From Megalonaias nervosa (lineage: Eukaryota > Mollusca > Bivalvia > Unionida > Unionidae): 64,000 nucleotides of DNA. The stretch covers positions 186,001 to 250,000 of the forward strand of contig JAECUM010000793.1 in assembly GCA_016617855.1 (NCBI GenBank), given 5' to 3'. Under the pieces are notes generated by a model. That model had not been told where the DNA came from, did not search any database, and saw only the letters and a program-made list of their open reading frames with translations. This document shows, piece after piece, positions 47,893-60,109 of the stretch; within the stretch, counting starts at the first letter, position 1, and the number at the start of each line of letters is the position of its first letter. Position numbers and translations under genes: made by a program.

Positions 47893-47903
47893 ACGGGGGG
47901 AAG
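47893..47903 (+). other. Polypurine tract of the gypsy element
   Basis: ACGGGGGGAAG lies directly against the 3' LTR start TGTTACG. This is the position and composition of a plus-strand primer site. It lies only 126 bases after the RNase H stop. Confidence 0.75.
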
Positions 47904-48848
47904 TGTTACGTATATGTAATTTAATTACTTGTGTGTTAGTTTTAAATTCTTTTTTACTTTTGCTTCATTATATTTTACTGTAATGATAATTTTCATGGGA
48001 TTTGACTATTTTCAGAAAAATCACTTCTCTGTTTTGACCTGATTTGAACGTAAAAGGTATTACATTATCAGTATTTTTAGCTCACCTTGGTGGAGATGTT
48101 TTGTAAACACTAAGCAAAAATGATTGGCTATTACCAAGGTCATGTTTGTCCCACATGTTAGCCGAGTTGTAAACAGCCTTTCTTTATTAATTTATTTCCA
48201 GCGTGGGAATCTGATCCTTAGATAGGGATATTGTAGCACACGTGCAAATGGTCATTTTTTTTACTGCGCGGTTTGATGATTAAGTGATCATGTGACCCAT
48301 TATGAGTGTCAAAATGACGTTTTAGTTGGGTTTAATACTCACATCTCAGTGAAGTTTGGTCAGTCGTACCTTAAACCTTGAGAGCTCTAAGAGGTTTTTA
48401 TTGTTGATGCCAGTTTGTTCTGAAGTTCGTATATTTTTGGGGATTTAATAATTCATATTCTCTAGAAAACTACACAGGTGCTCTTCTTTATAAAAATTCC
48501 GGGACAAAGACATTCAGTGGAAATTTATTCTGGAATTCTAAACAGAACATTATAAATTGTGATTCAATGAGGAACTGTTGCCATCAGTACAATGACTTCA
48601 TCTGACGTCATCGCCTTCCACAGTGGAACTTCATCGAGATTCGAACCTGGATTTAATTAGAACTGTTTAGTGATAGGACTTATATTTTTTCAATTCTAGG
48701 ATTAATTTTTGTATTATATTCACAAACCGTAAGACCTATTTCATATTTTTACCTTGTTTTCTAGATAAATAAATTATTTTGTTAAAATTTACAAAGCTTG
48801 TTGACTTCTCTTTTCTTTTGTTATTTTTGTACAAGCCTACACATAACA
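47904..48848 (+). mobile_element. 3' LTR of the Ty3/gypsy element (945 bp)
   Basis: It starts TGTTACGTATATG just after the polypurine tract and ends CCTACACATAACA, giving the 5-base inverted ends TGTTA/TAACA. The interior, with 'gattcaatga...actgttg', 'tctagataaataaatt' and a T-rich end, is clearly similar to the reverse complement of 52131-53037. It probably carries the promoter and polyadenylation signals of the element. Confidence 0.8.
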
Positions 48849-51800
48849 GGTACATAAATGGATGGGAAATAGAAAAATCAATCAAACTGACACTACCATG
48901 AATCAGACATGAATGAAGCAAAGGAAAAATGTATGTTGTGTTCACTCGGCTGCATCAGGTAGGTCAGAAATCCTGTTTGATAATTAGTCACTTTATAATA
49001 AGTATGAACACCTGGTAAGTGGACAGTTTGACTTTTCAGATTTGTAATATTAACCAAAAGTATTTATTTTCTTTCTATCTTCTATCAAAAGTTACCATCA
49101 TCTCCAGCTTGAAAAACCTGATACCCTGCCACAGACATGATACGGCCATCACCACCTCCCACTGGGTTGTCACTCATCTTGTTTTGAATATCTTACACTG
49201 TAATAAAAATACATAACATTTTAGGTCTAATTTAAAGAAACAAATCGAGTAAAAAACCCTTACACTGTTCTGAAAAAAAATTTGGGCTATTAAGTATAAG
49301 TGAGGTGACCAACTTCATGTTTGATTAGTATGAAAATGCAATTATCAAGACTCTCAGGTATTTTTTCTGTAATAAATGTCTGAATGATTCATAACTAGAA
49401 TGAAACAGAAACTCTAACTATATATAAACATTAACAAATGGGAGTGCATTTAATGAAAGTAACAAGGACTATCTACTGGTACCAAAACTCTATGGAAGAT
49501 ATATAAAATATATATAGAACAATCAGACTTAACAGCCAAAGTGTCATACTCTGTGTGCTGTCAATTGTTTGTTTATTCAAGCCTACATTTGCCAAACTTG
49601 CAGTAAATAACCAATGATTTTGATGCTGGTGTTTTATGGCAAAACAACAGATATTGGTTAAACTGGACCAAAGTGCCATGCCCAAGGAAATACCATAGTA
49701 GCATTCAAAGGCTGACTTGATGTCAAGATTCAAAGTGGTGCCTTTTTGGTCACAAGCTTGGAATCACTCTAGTAATGGTTTCATACACTGTATAAATGTA
49801 CATGTACAGCAACTAATTAAAGTTAGAACACTGAAAAGCTGCAGAGATGAAAGATGTTATTGGTACAATTCAGTAACACCTGTGCTGATTGTGCTCAAAC
49901 TAAATTAAAGATGCATAAAGTAGCATCCTGATGGTCTTGACAAAGACAGAATAAAGTATGTACTATTGTAGCTATTAGTCCCAGTCCATGGTAGCTAGGA
50001 ATTTTTGGGGGGAGAAATTATTTGTCATCAATTGGCGCATTCACTATACAAGTTGTATGGAGCTTATTTTGTTCAGTGATTTCAATTTACAGCAACCAAA
50101 AGCAAAATTACTACTACTATAATAAAAAAATAAACTAAAGATTTCAACTGCATTGTCTGTTTGACCCAACTGCCACTGATTATGAATCGTGACTGACAAT
50201 CTTAAATTTATGTATGCAAGAGAGAAAAGTGTTTCCTATCTAAAGAAAACATCTTGTTTACTACTTAGAATCATGACAAAAATCTGGTAAGCACAACCCT
50301 CAATCACAAACAAAAATTAAGCACAAGATATATTATACATAACAACATGGTATATAATCCCATTTTTGGTGAGTGTTACAAACTTGCTATAAGTTGCTAT
50401 ATTCATTCTGATTTATTATCTACCTAAAAAATCAAGGATGTCCCTCAACAGTGCCTGTAATGATCTCAACTCAAAACGAAATCAAGGTGTCTGGATGGAT
50501 GTGCAGGTGGATGTAGCACTATAATAAAACCTGTCTTGAGACCACCCCTTCTGCTATTAAAATGTGATCTCTCGAGACTGGTGGTCTCTCATAACAGGCG
50601 TGTGAAAGATTACCATTTTCATGGTCAAAATGCAGCAGGTTTAAGAAGGGAAAATATCCACAATGGCTGTACATGCATTTTACCTGTTACCTGCAACATG
50701 ACATGTCATGATTTTGTAATAGTCCCAAACTCACTGACACAGTCGTGTTTCACCTCTTCAGTATATCCCCATTACATGAAGCATGTATAAACAGTAAACA
50801 GTCATGACTGAAGCTGATGTCAACTAAACTTTTGACAGTTTAAATAGTGGCAATTAAAAGACAAAGAAGTTAGATATAATCCACCATTTTACAAATTACT
50901 AACTGGCTGACAATACTAGTGAGATATGTTTTAAGACGTAAGTGGGTAAGCCCGTTGTGCCAATTTACAAAAGTACAATCAGGACATGGAAAAACCCAGT
51001 ATAGGTAAATCAAAGAGATGCTCGTTATTACATATCATTGCTATAAATGAGAATGTTTAAACCATATGTATTATAGATTTTTGACCAGTTTGTGAACAGT
51101 GGTAATTTTTCTTTTATGTTGAATTTACTGCACATATAAAATGCAAAGCATGATTATTTAAACTGTAAGAATAGTGTGAATTATTTTTGAAGCTGATTAG
51201 GCAGCAATTAGCTATCAGCAAAGCCCGACATAAATAAGTTCAGAACTCCTGGTCTAAGGAGTATTACCAGCAAACAAAAATAGTTAAATTTTTTATTAAA
51301 AAAATAATAGGGGAGGCAATTAATTCTTTGCACATACCTCAACTTGATTCTGACCAGGATTCGCTCTGCGAATCCAGCAGAGATGTTTGAACAGCAGGAC
51401 CATCTGGACTCTAGTGAGTGTAGTGATGAAAACTAATAACACTTGCATTACCCTGAACTGTAGCAATTGCAACATTGTGTAACAAATAACGTTAAAAATG
51501 GGGAAAATTTTGGAAATATGGAAATTGGAGTCCAGGCTTCTGGAATTTAAGCCAGGGCTTGTGATTTTTAAGACACCAGCCCTGGGCCTGCATCAATTTT
51601 TTTCTTTCTTTTAGCACTGATCTATCAGCAAACAGTTAACAATTAGATCTGAAGATCATGTTTACATGTAGGTTAGTATAAGAATTGCACAATTAGTAAG
51701 GTAATATTTATTTTTCATGTCTGCAAGTTAAATTGACAAGTCCATAAATTTCAGACTCGCATCAAATGTAGCATAAGAACTGCACAGTTACCTATGATAA

Positions 51801-52130
51801 CACCTGTGTAAGAATTTGCAGCTTTGATCAGGGTTTAGGTAAATATGGAATATATATGAAACAATTAATAAATTCAACAGACAGATTTAACTTACTCAGA
51901 GAATAAATGGATTTATTTAAAGAAAAAACAAAAATGCCTAATTCACCGATAACCAAAAAAAAGATGAGATAAATCCATAAATAAATGGTTTAATAGGACT
52001 GGACGACAGTGAACAGGTGACAGCTTGTTGTGGGCTTTAATAATGTGGGAGTGAAAGTTGGGGACGGGGAAAACAAAACGCATGGAGTACAAAATAAATT
52101 ATCATTCATTACCTACCCCTATTTATATAT
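48849..52130. other. Non-coding between two LTR copies
   Basis: AT-rich. No mobile element ends, RNA genes or convincing exons were found. It is probably intronic to the zinc-finger gene if its 5' end is near 62 kb. Confidence 0.4.
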
Positions 52131-53037
52131 TGTTACGAGTCTATGCTCTTAAAATAAGTAAGAGAAAAGAGTGAAAACAACAATTTAACAATTTATTTCC
52201 CTAGAATACAAAGTGAAAAATTAGAAATGAGAACTTACAGTATTGTGAATTAAATCCAAAAATAATCCAAGAATTAAAGACACAAGTCCTAGTAATAAAA
52301 AGTCCTGAATAAAATTCAGTTCAAGTCCCGAAGAGATCCAACATTGAAGGCGATGACATGTCTGTTATAGCCTATGAAGTACTGATGTGTCAACAGTCTC
52401 TTGTTGAATCACAGAAATATTATTCCAGGTTTGAATTCAGTATAAATTCCAGTGAATGTCTTTATCCAAGAATTTTATCAGAGCACTTTTCTATTTCCAG
52501 AGAAAATAATCACTTGAATTCAATAATTTGAAGAAAATGAAATTCAGCCCAAACTGGTCACAACATAATACAACTTAAAGTGCTAGATGTCAAAGCATGA
52601 CTGCTAAAATCTTCACAGTCACAAGATAATATAGTTCTCTGTTTGACCGCAGGCCACACTTAGCATTTTCTAAACACAACCATTACCTAACGGAAAATAA
52701 CCTTCTAGAATGATCTAATGAGCCTTGTTTATTTACAACACAACAGCCTATAAATTCACTTAAGGAATCTCCAAAACCTGACCTTAATCAACATATTTAC
52801 GCCTTCTTGTTTACCTGAATAATAATTCTGTTAATAAGTTCATACACATAGAAAATAATGAAGTTATTATTAGTTGTTTACATAAACGAAATAAAAAAAT
52901 TAAAAAAGTCAATCAGGTCAAGCAGAAATGAACTCGGTTTTGGACAAGGTCAAGTCCAGCAAACACTGTTACATTACAACATGTAATGAAATAAAAAAAT
53001 TTAAAACTAACAGACAAACAATTAAATATACATAACA
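52131..53037 (-). mobile_element. Complete solo LTR of the same gypsy family (907 bp)
   Basis: It has boundaries TGTTACGAGT and ATATACATAACA and is flanked by the 4-base direct repeat ATAT (52127-52130 and 53038-53041). Its reverse complement aligns along its length with 47904-48848, including the promoter-distal 'ttctagggaaataaattgtt' region. No internal coding sequence flanks it, so it is a solo LTR left by LTR-LTR recombination. It lies in an intron of the zinc-finger gene, in the same transcriptional sense. Confidence 0.8.
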
Positions 53038-53164
53038 ATATTTAAATACAGTAATGTCAATGCTACCTATTTTTTATTTACATGTACTTAATAGAATCAC
53101 AAATCTTTCAAAAGAATGACAGTATTTTGACAGGATTCATCGATATACTGATGCATCAATATTT

Positions 53165-53262
53165 TTGTTGTAACAATACATATATTGATACATGTGGCAA
53201 ATCGATACAAAACAATACATATATTGATACATGCGGAAAATCGATACAAAACAATACTTACT
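53165..53262. repeat. 39-bp tandem repeat, about 2.5 copies
   Basis: 'caatacatatattgatacat' plus 'gtggcaaatcgatacaaaa'. Confidence 0.85.
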
Positions 53263-53639
53263 GTTGCAAGTTATCTTAATCTCTTGTAGTTATCAACACT
53301 CTTGCAATCTACAAATTAGCACCAAGTGACATGGTTCGTATATTGTCTATTCCATGGGAATTATTTTAGTACAACAGCTTGTTCAGCATAAAGTAGTCAG
53401 TTTCCTGACCCTTGCCACTCCATTTTTGATATTTGGACATTTATGTTTATGTTAGTGTGCAGGGCCAGAGCCAATTGCCTATCGAAAGGTTGAAATTCAC
53501 TGACATCATGCCGTGTCAGCATAGGATAGCCACTTACTAACCAGACTAGCAATCCTTAAAGCCCTTTTGCATCGGGCCAAACCTGCATGAAATCAACAGG
53601 ATGATTATTTTCTCAGAAACTCTAAGTATAACATTCTTT

Positions 53640-54270
53640 TAATCTGCTGACAGATGAGACAAAACTACAGTGTTGATGAAATTTGACCTGGAATTCACCA
53701 TTTGCATTGCTAGTCACATGACAAACGGTTGTTACACAAATTCTGGAACAAGCATTATGTCATAATATGAACTTGAATCAAGGAAGTTTTACAAATGCAG
53801 GTTTAAAATATGGGCTACCCAGAAAACCCAAAATGGCTGTTTCCTAGTGTGGTTCAACTTCAGATGAGGATTTCACTCAGGAAATACTGGCTGATGATAG
53901 TTATGATGACAATAAATTTTAAAGCTATTAAAAATTACAGATTACTGGATCTGGGAAAAGTGTTAGTGCAGATACCAGTGTGTGATTTTGAGCCCAAAAA
54001 TGGTATTAAATATGAGTCTGATGTACATGCTGGATGGGCAAAAATAGACTGCATGCCGGTCAATCACCCTTTCAGCAAATGTAGAAAAGGCAGAATGCCA
54101 AGCCAAATTAAAATAAATTCAATTTAAAAGTAAAATGTGATTTTCAGTTATTTTCTCAAACAAGTTAGCCATTTGGGATCATGTGCTACAAAACTATATA
54201 TCCCAATCAGGGTTAAGATAAACTGAATAAATAAGAATGAAATAAAATGAAATTAAGAAGTAAAAATATG
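53640..54270. repeat. Interspersed repeat, paralogous to 23690-24330
   Basis: The second copy is collinear over several hundred bases with scattered indels. An open frame at 53810-54127 (+) has no counterpart frame in the other copy, so it is not supported as a gene. Confidence 0.5.
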
Positions 54271-54289
54271 CTGATCAAAATACATGTAC

Positions 54290-54339
54290 CTCTGTCCTGC
54301 TGATCAGTTGGAGCAGCCTTAAATGCAGAATACAAATAA
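54290..54339 (-). CDS. Candidate 50-bp upstream exon of the zinc-finger gene
   Basis: On the minus strand, 'gttgtcag' precedes T TAT TTG and the segment ends at AGAG|GTACAT. In the frame that leaves one G it reads YLYSAFKAAPTDQQDR. That G plus the GA opening exon 41028-41122 gives Gly and the junction DQQDRGAPPIKEEP. The phase match is what supports it. The acceptor's pyrimidine tract is weak, an alternative acceptor ('caaacag') lies 12 bases further upstream in the same frame, and the adjacent sequence is a 50-56-bp tandem repeat. RNA evidence would be needed. Confidence 0.28.
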
Positions 54340-54376
54340 CTGACAACTAAGAATTCATCTGTTTGAAAGTATTTTT

Positions 54377-54595
54377 GCTGACTTGTCATGGATGAAAATG
54401 GCATATAAATATGTGTATGTCTGTAATCTGACTTGTCATGGATGAAAATGGCATATAAATATGTGAAAGTATGTCTGTAATCTGATTTGGCATGGATGAA
54501 AATGGCATATAAATATGTGTAAGTATGTCAGTAATCTGACTTGGCATGGATGAAAATGGCAAAAAAATATGTGTTAAGTATGTCTGTAATCTGAA
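54377..54595. repeat. 50-56-bp tandem repeat, 4 copies
   Basis: The unit is 'gacttgtcatggatgaaaat' plus 'ggcatataaatatgtg' plus 'taagtatgtctgtaatct'. It lies directly upstream (minus strand) of the candidate micro-exon at 54290-54339. Confidence 0.88.
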
Positions 54596-55129
54596 TACTG
54601 GAAATACATCCAGTAAATCACATGAAAGGGCACCACCTACCACTGAGAGACCTTCTAATGACAGAAAGAAAAACAAGTTTTTAATATGTGCATCAATTAT
54701 ATATTGTATCATAGGCTGTGTATCACGAGTTGTATCAATGTGACACAGGTGTACCATTTCGCCCCTAATGTTCAATAATGTACTGATGTTTCAACAGCAA
54801 TGAATCATTATGATATAATCCCATAAGGGCTTTCAATGAATTTACAGTATTTCTGATACAGCTACAATCTAAATGTCCTTAAATGAATTTACACTATTTC
54901 TGTCACAACTATTAAATATCCAAGGTCTGAATGAAATCACATAAATTCATTAAGAGCTACTATTCCAATTAATCTGAATATTTTGAACACTCTAGTTACA
55001 ATGAATTATTAAATTAAATAAATGAATTCCTCTTAATACAACTGAAAAATTTCCAAGAGTAGCTGTACTTCTAAGAATTCCTAATTTCCCAGTAAATATT
55101 TCTTAGATAACTAAAACACAATAGATACA

Positions 55130-55655
55130 CTAACAAGTTTAGTAAAATCAATGAACAATTTAGTTTCCAAGAACAAAAAGTGACAAACTCAAAAGACACT
55201 TACAGTATTGTGAATCAAATCCCAAATGTTTTATCCCAAGTCCAGATGATTACTATGTTCCGAATTCCAATAGTCTTGAATGTCTTGACGTATAATAATA
55301 ATATAATCCAGAATATCATTGAATCAGTTCTCAATAATCCCAATGAATAATTTATATAATTCCTCTCAAATTATAACTGAACACAATTATAAATTCCAAT
55401 CGTAAATTACCCAAAGATTGATATGAAACGTTTGTTTACCTAGCCTCTATACATACTGTCACCTAACCTATGATGCAACTTAATGTTTTAGAAATATTCA
55501 CCAACTGGTAAACAAAGTCAGGTTTTGGATTCGATTTTTAGTAAACATGACGAAGACCATATAGACCAAACATGACAATCGTCAGGAACTCAAACACTCG
55601 ACCTCAATCACTGACAAAGGTCAAGCGCACAAAATAAATATACACAACATATAAG
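55130..55655 (-). mobile_element. Diverged, truncated LTR of the same family
   Basis: The 'cttacagtattgtgaat' and 'aaatccca' region and the end 'ctgacaaaggtcaag...aatatacacaacat' match the other minus-strand copies. The left boundary is not clear. Confidence 0.5.
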
Positions 55656-56002
55656 TTGGTAGAAAACGATAATTCATTTATGCTGGGCTTTGCTAATAGC
55701 TTACTACTTTCTGAATCACCTTCAAATATAAATCTCACTTAAACACTATTTCAACAAATGAAATAATCACGTTGTACGTTTCGTGTATTGAGTAAAATCC
55801 TGCTTCGAAAGAACACTGCCGCTGTTCACAAACTTGCAAATAATCTTTAATGATCATGAACGGCCTTAGCAAACGCAAGGCTCGGTTTTTGTCTCAATCG
55901 CCCCCCCCCCCCCCGTGAGACCGCCATTTGCAGATAAACTTTTAAACAAGTTTTTATGATATTGAACTTAAAATTTTCTTCAATCGCTTTAAAATTACGT
56001 TC

Positions 56003-56024
56003 TCTCTCTCTATATATATATATT
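56003..56024. repeat. (CT)n(TA)n microsatellite
   Basis: A CT-run passes directly into a TA-run. A (CA)n tract lies nearby at about 56150-56171. Confidence 0.85.
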
Positions 56025-56339
56025 TACAAATTACTAACGCGCAGACCCCTCGTGAGCACGGGACCAAATCGGTCCAATTGGCCTAAGGCCGGCCCTGTTA
56101 ATAATGATGGTTTAAACATTCTCATTAAAGGCAATGACGTGTTATTTAACACACACACACACACACACACCCACACCCAAAAAAATAAAATCCACGCAAC
56201 TGGGTTGTTCACTTGGTGAACCTGAACTCGGTAAATTAGCACAATGGTTTCTCCGCAACAGTCTGCAGAGAACTTATTACACAGAAATGGTTGCTAACAC
56301 TCGACCTCTTTGCCCTTTAATTTCCACTACGACCATTTG

Positions 56340-56510
56340 CTGTAGAACAGTTCTCCAAAGCATATTCCGAGTCTCCTCTGACCCTTCCCACCCATTTTTT
56401 ATATCTGGACATTTATGGCAGGGTGTAGGAATTCGCCCGCCGCCGCAAGTAGCGCATACCAGCAGACCCACCATTTTCATCCCTTTTCACAAAAGTAAAC
56501 AAATCTCGCA
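56340..56510 (+). pseudogene. Possible LINE C-terminal tail fragment
   Basis: The frame reads FRVSSDPSHPFFISGHLWQG, then a Pro/Arg segment and FIPFHKS. This resembles the 'DPSHP...LPSGRRYR...SFIPRAI' tail that follows reverse transcriptase in many invertebrate LINEs. There is no reverse transcriptase nearby, so this is a weak call. Confidence 0.3.
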
Positions 56511-57059
56511 GACTTACATATCCACCATAAGCACTTGATGGGGGGGGGGGGGCTAATATGCACACTCACCAGTTAAGTATCCCCCCCCCCTCCAAATTGT
56601 GCACCTGTAATATCCACGGACATTACAGGTTAAATAGTTACGTGATATCAACCATAAACCCTCTTTCCAATGTTGTTCAAAAATTAAATGACATATGGTT
56701 CGTAAAAGAACATAATTCTTAACATTTATTCCTGGAAAAAAAAAAGATCAGAAACCTGTAGCTATCTCAGTAACCCAGACCAAGCTCGATTCAGAGCAAA
56801 CCCATATTTTAAGACTTCTAGACGAATCGGACGTGCTGCGACAATTTCTGGTCGTTGTTATCGAATAAATAGTTGAGGATATTGTGTCCTTTCCTTCTTT
56901 TACAAACATGTAACTTTCATTTAATATTTTCAAATTATGTATAACAACATTGAAAAGGGATAATTTATTGTTAATTTTTCAAAAATAAAATATGTTCTTA
57001 TCGATTTAATGCAAGTATCACTCGATGCACAACATCGTTCATATTGGCCCCGCTGGTAA

Positions 57060-57200
57060 GCGGCTGCTTTATGCTCCCACCGCACGATGGAAAACTAATT
57101 TCAACTTTTCGATAGGCGATTGACTCTGACACCTAGCCAAAGCATAAGTAAAAACATCTAAAATGGGATGAGAAGGGTCTAACGACGCTCTGATTACCTT
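57060..57200 (-). pseudogene. Possible LINE C-terminal tail fragment
   Basis: The minus-strand frame reads IRASLDPSHPILDVFTYALA, then KLKLVFHRAVGA, again like the 'DPSHP ... FIPRAIR' LINE tail. A related but poorer trace occurs near 53400-53440. Confidence 0.33.
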
Positions 57201-57439
57201 TATACATGCTACATGCTCGAGCTCTGGACATGTATTGAAGTGGGGGAAGAAAGTACTGAAAATCGCCTTTTCGAAGTAAAAACAAATCGTTTTAAAACGC
57301 GGTACACACGGAATTGTATGAAGTCCACATGCACACACAAAATGCAAATCGCCCAAGTCCCCATATGCACTGAACAGACAACTTTAAGTCCCAAAATCCT
57401 ACATCACACTGCCATAAGGCTAAAAAAAAAAAAAAAATA

Positions 57440-58220
57440 TTAACTTTATGCACACTAGTTTGGTGCTAAGGTTTTTCTTTATTTTCTTCTGGCCCATTTT
57501 TTTCTAAAAAATTTCTTAACAGTTTTCAAAAAAGAATATTTGAGAATTGAACTTGTATATATTTTTGTCCCGTACACTCGGAAACTTTTACTGAAATTTT
57601 TTGGGCTAAATATGTGGCTGGTGTTGATGCCCAATAAACCTCAAATTTTTTCCTCTGGATAACTGGGTTGGGGGCATCTTTCAAATAATTTCAGTAAGAT
57701 GCTTTATGCATTTTGTGAATTTGTGTTCATCATTACTTTTCCTCCCTTCAAGGATTTTAATTAATCTGTTAAGACCAGACACATTGTTGGTGTGTAATAA
57801 CACTTTGCTTTTCTCCAGTAGCTTGGGGGTGGGGGAATACATGTCATGCCCATAAAATAAATGACAATGATCCTTGATATTTTTTTTATATATTATCTAA
57901 ATGGAGGTTTTTGAAAATCATCACTTCTCCCACCCAGTTTAAAGGATGTTAATGCAACTGCACACTCGATACATGGCTGGTGATTTTCTCTTTTCCTCTT
58001 ACCATTTTTGGTAACATTTTACTGAATTTTAAAAAAATCACCACTTTGGAAATTTATTTGATCACTTCTCCCATCCCATACTGCCTGGAGGATTTTCTGA
58101 AAATCTGAAAGCTAGACACATGGTGAGTGTGCACACCATGATGCAATATCTATTTTCCTCTGGCCCATTTTGGGGCAGAAATTGCTTACAAAATTAAGAA
58201 AAATTTTGGGGAATGATTTC
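57440..58220. repeat. Degenerate long-period repeat
   Basis: Blocks such as 'tcttctggcccattttt', 'tcctctggcccattttgggg', 'acatggctggtgattttc' and 'acacatggtgagtgtgc' recur at irregular spacing. Confidence 0.45.
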
Positions 58221-60109
58221 ACTGAAATTTGACACTCTGCTAAGACTTGTGTTATCTTGGGGAAAAGCTCCAATTGTAAGTTATGGGCCAAACAAACAAA
58301 TATTAGAGCAGGTTGAATACAATGCCACAACATAATATTTTGACTTAAGACTAGCACAATACAACCCTGAGAAGTTGTCCTAGCACGCAAAGTAGGTCAC
58401 TGGCCTGCTTCTCCATATGGTGAATAGTAAATTTCTAACAACGAACAGGTGATCCAGTTTAACGTTACATACAACAGTATCGAGGAAAACTGTTGGTTTC
58501 AAACTTGCACTCTGGGACCAAAGCCCATGGCACACCTTGATATTTTCTAATGGAGCTAGGTCATACTTTATGGGTCAATATTTCACATGGTTTCTATCGC
58601 CTTAGTTTAAAAAAAAAAGAAAAATCTTTTTAATACTTCATGTTACCAACTGAAATAAATCTATATTGAAAATTAATTCTCCAATCAAGCCAAGATTTTG
58701 GGCAATGTCTGTACTCCTCCCATCTTTAATAACTGGGTAACTATCCACCAATAAATAACAGCAAAATAGAATGTTTACCATGGCATGCCTATGCAAGATA
58801 GTCCAGTCTATTGGAAACAAGCTGCAGAGTGCTTTACTCTTGTGAGTATGCTGCAGTTATTACTATCAAGTTCTTCTTGGATGAAGAAAGTGTTTTTAAT
58901 GGCAATGTGAATCCTTGTTACAAAGCAAACATATAATGATATGTAAATGAGAAACACTTCATGGATATCCATATAATGTGATGATTGTAAAATTATCAAT
59001 ACTTCATTGCCTTTATCTAAAATACCATTAAACCTGACAACAATCTTACCAGGGTTGTGACTATACCACCACTCCATTTTTTTCTCCAAATGTTGATTTT
59101 ATTTGGTTTTTATGGTGGACAAGAAGCCTATTTAAACAATCGAGCTGGACAGTATCAATTATTTTATTTTACATCATGTTTGTAAATCACATCTTGTGGA
59201 GACATTTTCACGATATACAACTGGTTGGCTTCTTCCCATGTTACATATTAAGTATCTAGCATAGAACAATAACATAATCATTGCAGCATGAAAAGTAGGT
59301 CACTGTGACCTCACTTTGCCCATGGTAAGTAGCAACTCCTGAGTGAACACATCCCGCACATTACATGTTTGTACATACCGGCCAAATGTCAGAACTTGAC
59401 TACTAGGTACCCTCCTAGACAAACACACCCAAAACTATATTAAACAGTGTCTGCAAAACTGAGCTAATTGCAGCTATTTTATATAATTGCTGGTGCATGA
59501 AAAGTAGGTCACTGTGATCTACAATGCCAGTGGTAAATAGTACCCTCCAAGATGAACACTTTCATAATGTTTCACAACTGTACATAGAACAGCGTAAAAG
59601 TGTGCGACTACTGATTCAACATTTTAGAAGTTCAGGATATTCTGCATTTGTTTACATTTTATTGTTCATCAGACATGTACATTCACTCTGTTTGAACTAA
59701 AAACAAATTTAAAGGTGATGCCTATTACAATGAAGAAATTGACATTAGAAAAGCAAATCCTATGAGAACACCTCACTTGCATATGGTTACCTTTTGGGAT
59801 AACAATTAAAAAGTTTTGTTAATTTCCAGCCAGTAATTTAGGAGATATTTGGTAAACTGACAGAATGTATCGCAGTATCTCCAATGCTTTATTTTAAATT
59901 AGGTATGGGAATACTTCTGGGGCTCAACTCGTGAACCAGTCTAATAAAATAACTATTTTGCAAAATGCACATCACAATGAAGTGTCCAAACATTAAAGTT
60001 ACATTATACAGTGAAACTTGTCTATAAAGTACATGCTGTCCTTATACGTAGGTGTCCTTTAAATATAGTCTTTCTGGCAACCCTTGGGAGTATGAAAAAA
60101 AAGTAGGAC
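58221..60109. other. Non-coding, with repeated 'aaagtaggtcactgtga' blocks
   Basis: Short related blocks at about 58390-58440, 59290-59350 and 59495-59560 share 'aaagtaggtcact' and downstream 'ggtaaatagta'. No gene was seen. Confidence 0.45.

Noticed and set aside
53082..53279. 65-codon frame
   Set aside because: Half of it is the 39-bp tandem repeat.
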